Source: an uncultured Bacteriovorax sp.
Lineage (GTDB): Bacteria; Bdellovibrionota; Bacteriovoracia; Bacteriovoracales; Bacteriovoracaceae
Assembly (NCBI GenBank): GCA_946480715.1
Contig: CAMLKK010000013.1
Coordinates: forward strand, 1 to 64,000
Direction of reading: 5' to 3'
DNA: 64,000 nucleotides
Positions 60,421 through 64,000 of this stretch are shown here, in pieces. A program made the position numbers and the translations under genes. Each line of letters opens with the position of its first letter. Position 1 is the first letter of the stretch. The notes under the pieces are model-generated. The model did no database searches. It saw only the letters and a program-made list of their open reading frames with translations, and was not told the DNA's origin.

Positions 60421-61074
60421 TTGAAAGTCATCCATTTTCTATTGATTTCTCTAACTGTTTTTTGTCTTTCTTGTGCCACAAAAAGACCAGAAGGAAACAC
60501 AGAAGCAGAAGTTCTTTTTAAAGAAGCGAAGAGTTTAATCGATAAATCCCGTTACATTCAGGCCACTGAAAAACTAAACGTTATTCGTTCTCAATATCCT
60601 TATTCTTTTTACGCAACTCACGCTGAACTTCTTCAAGCTGACATTTTGTTTGCTCAAGAAAGTTATGCGGAAGCAGCTTCAGCCTATATTCTCTTTAGAG
60701 ATTTTCACCCAAAGTATAGCGAGCTCGGATATGTCGTGTATCGCATTTCTGAATCATTCTACCGTCAATTGCCAAGTACATTCGACCGTGATCTTTCGGC
60801 AGGAATTGAAGCAACTAAATATTTCCACGAACTTCTTCAAAATTATCCAAACACGGAATACACAAAAGAAGCTCAAGCGCGAATCGATCAAATCGAAACG
60901 ATGCTAGAGCAAAAAGAAATCTACATTGCTGATTTCTATTTTAAGACTAAAGATTACTCTGCCGCTAAAAATCGTTACGAAGAAATTCTCAAAAGCTTGA
61001 AGAACGAAAATGAAAAAGCTCGTATTGCAGCTAGAATCGAAGAGTCTTCTAAACTCATGAGCGAAACAAACTAA
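60421..61074 (+). CDS. bamD: Outer-membrane assembly lipoprotein BamD
   Basis: 217 residues with a lipoprotein signal ending LSC (SLSC-type lipobox near residue 19) and TPR-like helices (LFKEAKSLIDKSRYIQATEKL, YPYSFYATHAEL, FFKDFHP-type FRDFHPKYSELGYVVYRIS), the pattern of BamD, which works with BamA to insert barrels. Start TTG (60421-60423) with GGAG upstream. It precedes a TPR protein gene by 12 bp. Confidence 0.9.
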   Translation: MKVIHFLLISLTVFCLSCATKRPEGNTEAEVLFKEAKSLIDKSRYIQATEKLNVIRSQYPYSFYATHAELLQADILFAQESYAEAASAYILFRDFHPKYSELGYVVYRISESFYRQLPSTFDRDLSAGIEATKYFHELLQNYPNTEYTKEAQARIDQIETMLEQKEIYIADFYFKTKDYSAAKNRYEEILKSLKNENEKARIAARIEESSKLMSETN

Positions 61075-61086
61075 TTGGAGTGCTGA

Positions 61087-61827
61087 ATGTATACTTCTTC
61101 AAATGAACAACTACTAAAATCTGCACGTGAATGTTTCGAAAAACTTGAATATAAAAAAGCACAAGTTATTTTGAACGAAATCATTGAGTCTGAAGACAAC
61201 AACGTTGAAGCTTTATTTTTACTGGCCAACATTTTTCACATTAACGGCGAAATCGGAAAGGCGATTAAGGCCTTCAATAAAGTTTTAAACATCAATCCTG
61301 AACATACAGATGCAGCTATCAGTCTCTCAGTGCTTTACAACGATATTGGACAATACGAAGACGCAAAGAAGGTTTTCGACACTGCCAATGAGCGCGTAAA
61401 AGGAAAAAATAAGGGCTCTGGATTAATGGAAGACAAACACATTAATAAAAAGTTTGCTTCAAAACATTATGAACTAGCTGATCTATATCTTTCATATAAC
61501 CGCTATGACGAAGCTCTATTTGAGTTTAATAAAGTTGTAGGTCTTGATAGTGAAAACTTAGAAGCCCGAATTAAAATCGCAAAAGTTTACGCGAAGAAAG
61601 GATTCACTTCTAAAGCGATCGAAGAACTTCGTAATCTTAAAAATGAAGAACCAAATTATGCTCCAGCTAGAATCGCTCTTGGAGTTATCCATTACGGAAA
61701 CGGCAATGTTCTGGAAGCGCAATCTGAGTGGGAAAAAGTTCTCATGAAAGATCCATTCCATAGCGAAGCTAATATGTATCTGAATCTTTCGCGAACAGCG
61801 ACGGAAACAAATCTAAAAACTGTTTAA
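61087..61827 (+). CDS. TPR protein of unknown function
   Basis: 246 residues of tetratricopeptide repeats (for example AIKAFNKVLNINPEHTDAAI, DEALFEFNKVVGLDSENLEA, AIEELRNLKNEEPNYAPARI), no signal peptide, so a cytoplasmic scaffold. TTGGAG precedes the ATG. The 3' end overlaps the hybrid kinase gene by 4 bp. Partners unknown. Confidence 0.85.
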   Translation: MYTSSNEQLLKSARECFEKLEYKKAQVILNEIIESEDNNVEALFLLANIFHINGEIGKAIKAFNKVLNINPEHTDAAISLSVLYNDIGQYEDAKKVFDTANERVKGKNKGSGLMEDKHINKKFASKHYELADLYLSYNRYDEALFEFNKVVGLDSENLEARIKIAKVYAKKGFTSKAIEELRNLKNEEPNYAPARIALGVIHYGNGNVLEAQSEWEKVLMKDPFHSEANMYLNLSRTATETNLKTV

Positions 61828-63878
61828 GCTTTTTGACCGGCAAGTTCCCATAAAGTTTCAAAGAGAGTGATCTTTTTGATGGGTTTTGTAATATGTCTGT
61901 CGCAACCGGCATCCAGACTCTTTTTCATTTCATCAGCAAGTGCATGTGCACTTAAGGCCACAATGGATGTTGAAGTTTGTCTTTGAGTTTTTTCCCAAGT
62001 TCTATATAGCTTTGTTGCTTCAAGACCATCCATAATCGGCATTTGGATATCCATTAGAACGACATCATAAGATGAAGACTTCATTTTTTCGAGGGCCACT
62101 TCACCGTTTTCAGCAATATCGATCGTAAATGGAAATTTTTTTAAATAAGTGAGAATCAAGAAACGATTTTCTTCGTTGTCATCTACGAGCAGGATTTTTA
62201 ATTTCTCGTTAATTAATTTTGCAGTCAGTTCTTCAACAGATGCACCTGATTTTGGCCTTGGCTCAATTAACTGCGATGAGCTCACTTTGTTTAATTCAAT
62301 CGTGAAAAAGAACGTTGATCCTTTATTAATTTCGCTTTCGACTTCTAATTGTCCATCCATTAATTCAACGAGCTGACGACAAATTGAAAGCCCCAAACCA
62401 GTTCCACCAAATTGACGAGTTGTGGATGTATCGACTTGTGAAAAAGGAACAAAGATTTCTTTCAAGCTTTCTTTGGGAATTCCTATTCCCGAATCCTTAA
62501 CTTCAAATTTAATCTTGTTATCACTGACGGGAGATACCTTAATAACAACGGAGCCTTTAAGCGTAAACTTCAAGGCATTATTCACAAGATTCATAAGTAT
62601 CTGCCGCAAGCGAGTAGGATCTCCCGAAACGACTTCTGGTAATTGTGGATGTAGTTCAGCTTGAAAAGTAAGCTCTTTTTTCAATGCAATTGGTGCCAAA
62701 ATATGACAGACATCTTCAATGAGAGACTTGATTTTAAAATCAATTTTCTCAAGGGACATTTTATTAGCTTCTATCTTAGAAAAATCGAGAACATCATTTA
62801 CGATGACTAATAAATTGTCGGCAGAGTTCTTTAAAACTTCGACGTATTTTGTCTGTTCAGGAGTTAAGGGAGTCTCTTTAAGTAAACTCGCCATCCCCAT
62901 AATTCCATTTAATGGAGTACGTACTTCGTGAGACATATTAGCCAAAAATTCAGATTTTGCTCTCGCCGCTTGAATTGATTTAGCGACAGAATCTTTCAAA
63001 ATCTCTTCAGCTTTTTTTAATTCGGTGATATCTCGAAGCGTGCTCATGCGAACGTTTTCATTGTTAATCATGAGGTTTTTACCAATGACTTCGACCATAA
63101 AAGTTTTGCCATCTTTCTTCACACATTCGCATTCATAGGCGAGAGCGTAGTTTGATTTCACATGATTTTTTACGAGTTCTTGGTCTTTTTTACTGATAAA
63201 TTCAAAGATCGGTTTGTTCTGTATTTCTGCAAGTGTATAGCCAAACAGTTTACAAAAGGCGGGGTTAGCTTCAAATGCAAGTCCATTTTTCGAAAGTAAT
63301 ACACCATCGTTGGCAGCTTCAATGAGCACGCGAAATTTATTCTCACTTTCTGTCAGTGATTTATACATCAAATCTTTTTGATAATTAATTTCTTCTTTCG
63401 CAATACTGGCACTCAATAAGCCGGCCGTTAATCGCAAAAAATTCACATCATGCTCAGAAAATTTATCAGCTTCAGGTGAAACGACTTTCAATACACCAAC
63501 GGTTTTATTTTCATAAGAAAGAGGAACGCAAATCATAGATCGCGCACCAACTTTACGGCAGGCATCTCTATCAACACGAGAATCTGTTTCAGAGTCACGA
63601 CAATAAAGAACTTCATTCATTCTTACGGACATGCCAGAGAGACTTGTATGGATGTTTAAGCGCATGCCAAGCGAACTTTTAAGAGAGCCCGCACTTGCCT
63701 TGTAGACCATCTCATCACCATCTGCAATTTCTACTACTGCTCCACTAGCTTGCGCTAAAATTTGCGTTTTTTCACAAATCATATTCATGAGTAGAGGAAG
63801 ATTAAGCGTCGACGTGGCAACAGACTGTTGCAATTCGATGATTGTCGAGAGCTCTTCAATACGTGAGATGGTGGACAT
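61824..63878 (-). CDS. GAF-PAS hybrid histidine kinase
   Basis: 684 residues, cytoplasmic (no transmembrane helix): a GAF domain (about 15-165), PAS domain (about 170-295), HisKA with NMSHEVRTPLNG (His317), HATPase with NLVNNALKFT, DSGIGIP and GGTGLGLSICRQL, and a C-terminal receiver with LMDIQMPIMDG (Asp610). It would sense a soluble ligand or redox state and pass phosphate within the molecule to a downstream Hpt protein not seen here. No ribosome site; see the leaderless promoter upstream. Confidence 0.93.
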   Translation of the reverse strand: MSTISRIEELSTIIELQQSVATSTLNLPLLMNMICEKTQILAQASGAVVEIADGDEMVYKASAGSLKSSLGMRLNIHTSLSGMSVRMNEVLYCRDSETDSRVDRDACRKVGARSMICVPLSYENKTVGVLKVVSPEADKFSEHDVNFLRLTAGLLSASIAKEEINYQKDLMYKSLTESENKFRVLIEAANDGVLLSKNGLAFEANPAFCKLFGYTLAEIQNKPIFEFISKKDQELVKNHVKSNYALAYECECVKKDGKTFMVEVIGKNLMINNENVRMSTLRDITELKKAEEILKDSVAKSIQAARAKSEFLANMSHEVRTPLNGIMGMASLLKETPLTPEQTKYVEVLKNSADNLLVIVNDVLDFSKIEANKMSLEKIDFKIKSLIEDVCHILAPIALKKELTFQAELHPQLPEVVSGDPTRLRQILMNLVNNALKFTLKGSVVIKVSPVSDNKIKFEVKDSGIGIPKESLKEIFVPFSQVDTSTTRQFGGTGLGLSICRQLVELMDGQLEVESEINKGSTFFFTIELNKVSSSQLIEPRPKSGASVEELTAKLINEKLKILLVDDNEENRFLILTYLKKFPFTIDIAENGEVALEKMKSSSYDVVLMDIQMPIMDGLEATKLYRTWEKTQRQTSTSIVALSAHALADEMKKSLDAGCDRHITKPIKKITLFETLWELAGQKA

Positions 63879-63884
63879 AACTGA

Positions 63885-63913
63885 ATTTTATGGCGAAATC
63901 AGAATGAGTGCAA
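63885..63913 (-). promoter_or_regulatory. Sigma-70 promoter predicting a leaderless mRNA for the hybrid kinase
   Basis: On the minus strand TTGCAC (63908-63913), 17-bp spacer, TAAAAT (63885-63890), then exactly 6 nt to the ATG at 63878. There is no Shine-Dalgarno in the 6-nt gap or before it. Confidence 0.65.
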
Positions 63914-63918
63914 ACGAA

Positions 63919-63945
63919 TAAAAAAGGCCCTGTGAACAGGGCCTT
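63919..63945 (-). terminator. Intrinsic terminator for a minus-strand gene entering from the right
   Basis: AAGGCCCTG and CAGGGCCTT pair around TGAA. On the minus strand a run of T follows the stem, so it terminates transcription coming from beyond 63979. It lies just upstream of the hybrid-kinase promoter and would insulate that gene. Confidence 0.85.
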
Positions 63946-63978
63946 AATAAACTTTATAAATTTGTTAGACAAATATCG

Positions 63979-64000
63979 TTAGTTAGCTTCAGCAGTTTGA
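63979..64000 (-). CDS. Likely 3' end of a minus-strand gene (only seven codons visible)
   Basis: Reading the minus strand, the frame ending Gln-Thr-Ala-Glu-Ala-Asn followed by TAA at 63979-63981 sits 33 bp before a terminator facing the same way. Coding sense is inferred from the terminator; the product cannot be told. Confidence 0.35.

Overview
The window is a dense, low-GC, Gram-negative chromosome segment with about 61 protein genes, two tRNAs and no sign of phage, IS elements or CRISPR. Predicted lipoproteins, outer-membrane barrels, BamD, an LptG-type permease and LspA/Lgt all fit a diderm cell. Several features together suggest a Bdellovibrio-and-like organism of the Bacteriovoracales type: many secreted proteins with no recognisable family, a YgfZ-TPR fusion, TTG starts, and cell-wall salvage plus lytic enzymes. 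This placement is inference from gene style; no 16S gene is present.

Layout. 1-2693 (minus): LptG C-truncated by the window edge, a CFI-box protein and a small barrel. 2741-8680 (plus): galU, a secreted unknown, priA and a Met/Gln-tailed exported protein. 8740-10200 (minus): a porin-like barrel behind a strong sigma-70 promoter. 10309-16272 (plus): bifunctional PBP, tRNA-Gln, prs-pth-ychF and an LCAT-like lipoprotein lipase. 16265-18964 (minus): a soluble-type lytic transglycosylase and a HAMP membrane protein. 19155-22372 (plus): Mrp, a DUF4388-like protein, a ribbon-helix-helix protein, and an acidic exported protein behind a near-consensus sigma-54 promoter. 22455-27155 is an AT-richer accessory stretch: an ASST-like lipoprotein, an ABC ATPase, an unusual permease with C-terminal ankyrin repeats, and two small cysteine-containing exported proteins.

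27166-33087 (minus) holds a DOPA-dioxygenase-family protein, an EamA transporter, etfAB with an acyl-CoA dehydrogenase, folK, an LptM-like lipoprotein and a barrel. 33211-36692 (plus): a LysM lipoprotein, a catalytically degenerate M48-like lipoprotein, and an AmgK/MurU pair for muramic-acid salvage. 36689-45129: two ferredoxins, a PilZ-like membrane protein, an endonuclease-IV-family TIM barrel, a second degenerate M48-like membrane protein directly followed by a CHASE2 histidine kinase and an NtrC-type sigma-54 activator, then lspA-lgt. 45271-48989: fused isobutyryl-CoA mutase (IcmF) with its cobalamin adenosyltransferase. 48993-53000: FHA protein, A-type Fe-S carrier, YgfZ-TPR fusion and a HExxH protein resembling the alpha-ketoglutarate HExxH peptide hydroxylases. 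53071-64000: tRNA-Asn, an arginine-succinyltransferase (AST-type) catabolic trio, a TPR-SH3 protein, a cyclic-nucleotide-binding protein, an AI-2E-family permease, bamD, a TPR protein and a GAF-PAS hybrid histidine kinase.

Themes: envelope construction and peptidoglycan turnover (PBP, Slt, LysM, AmgK/MurU, Lgt/LspA, BamD, LptG), acyl-CoA and amino-acid catabolism (Etf/ACAD, IcmF/ATR, AST), and sigma-54 plus two-component signalling. The points most worth checking are the ABC/ankyrin cluster, two genes that appear to start at ATT, the two dead M48-like proteins, the HExxH protein, the sigma-54 promoter with its upstream inverted repeat, and several promoters that predict leaderless mRNAs.
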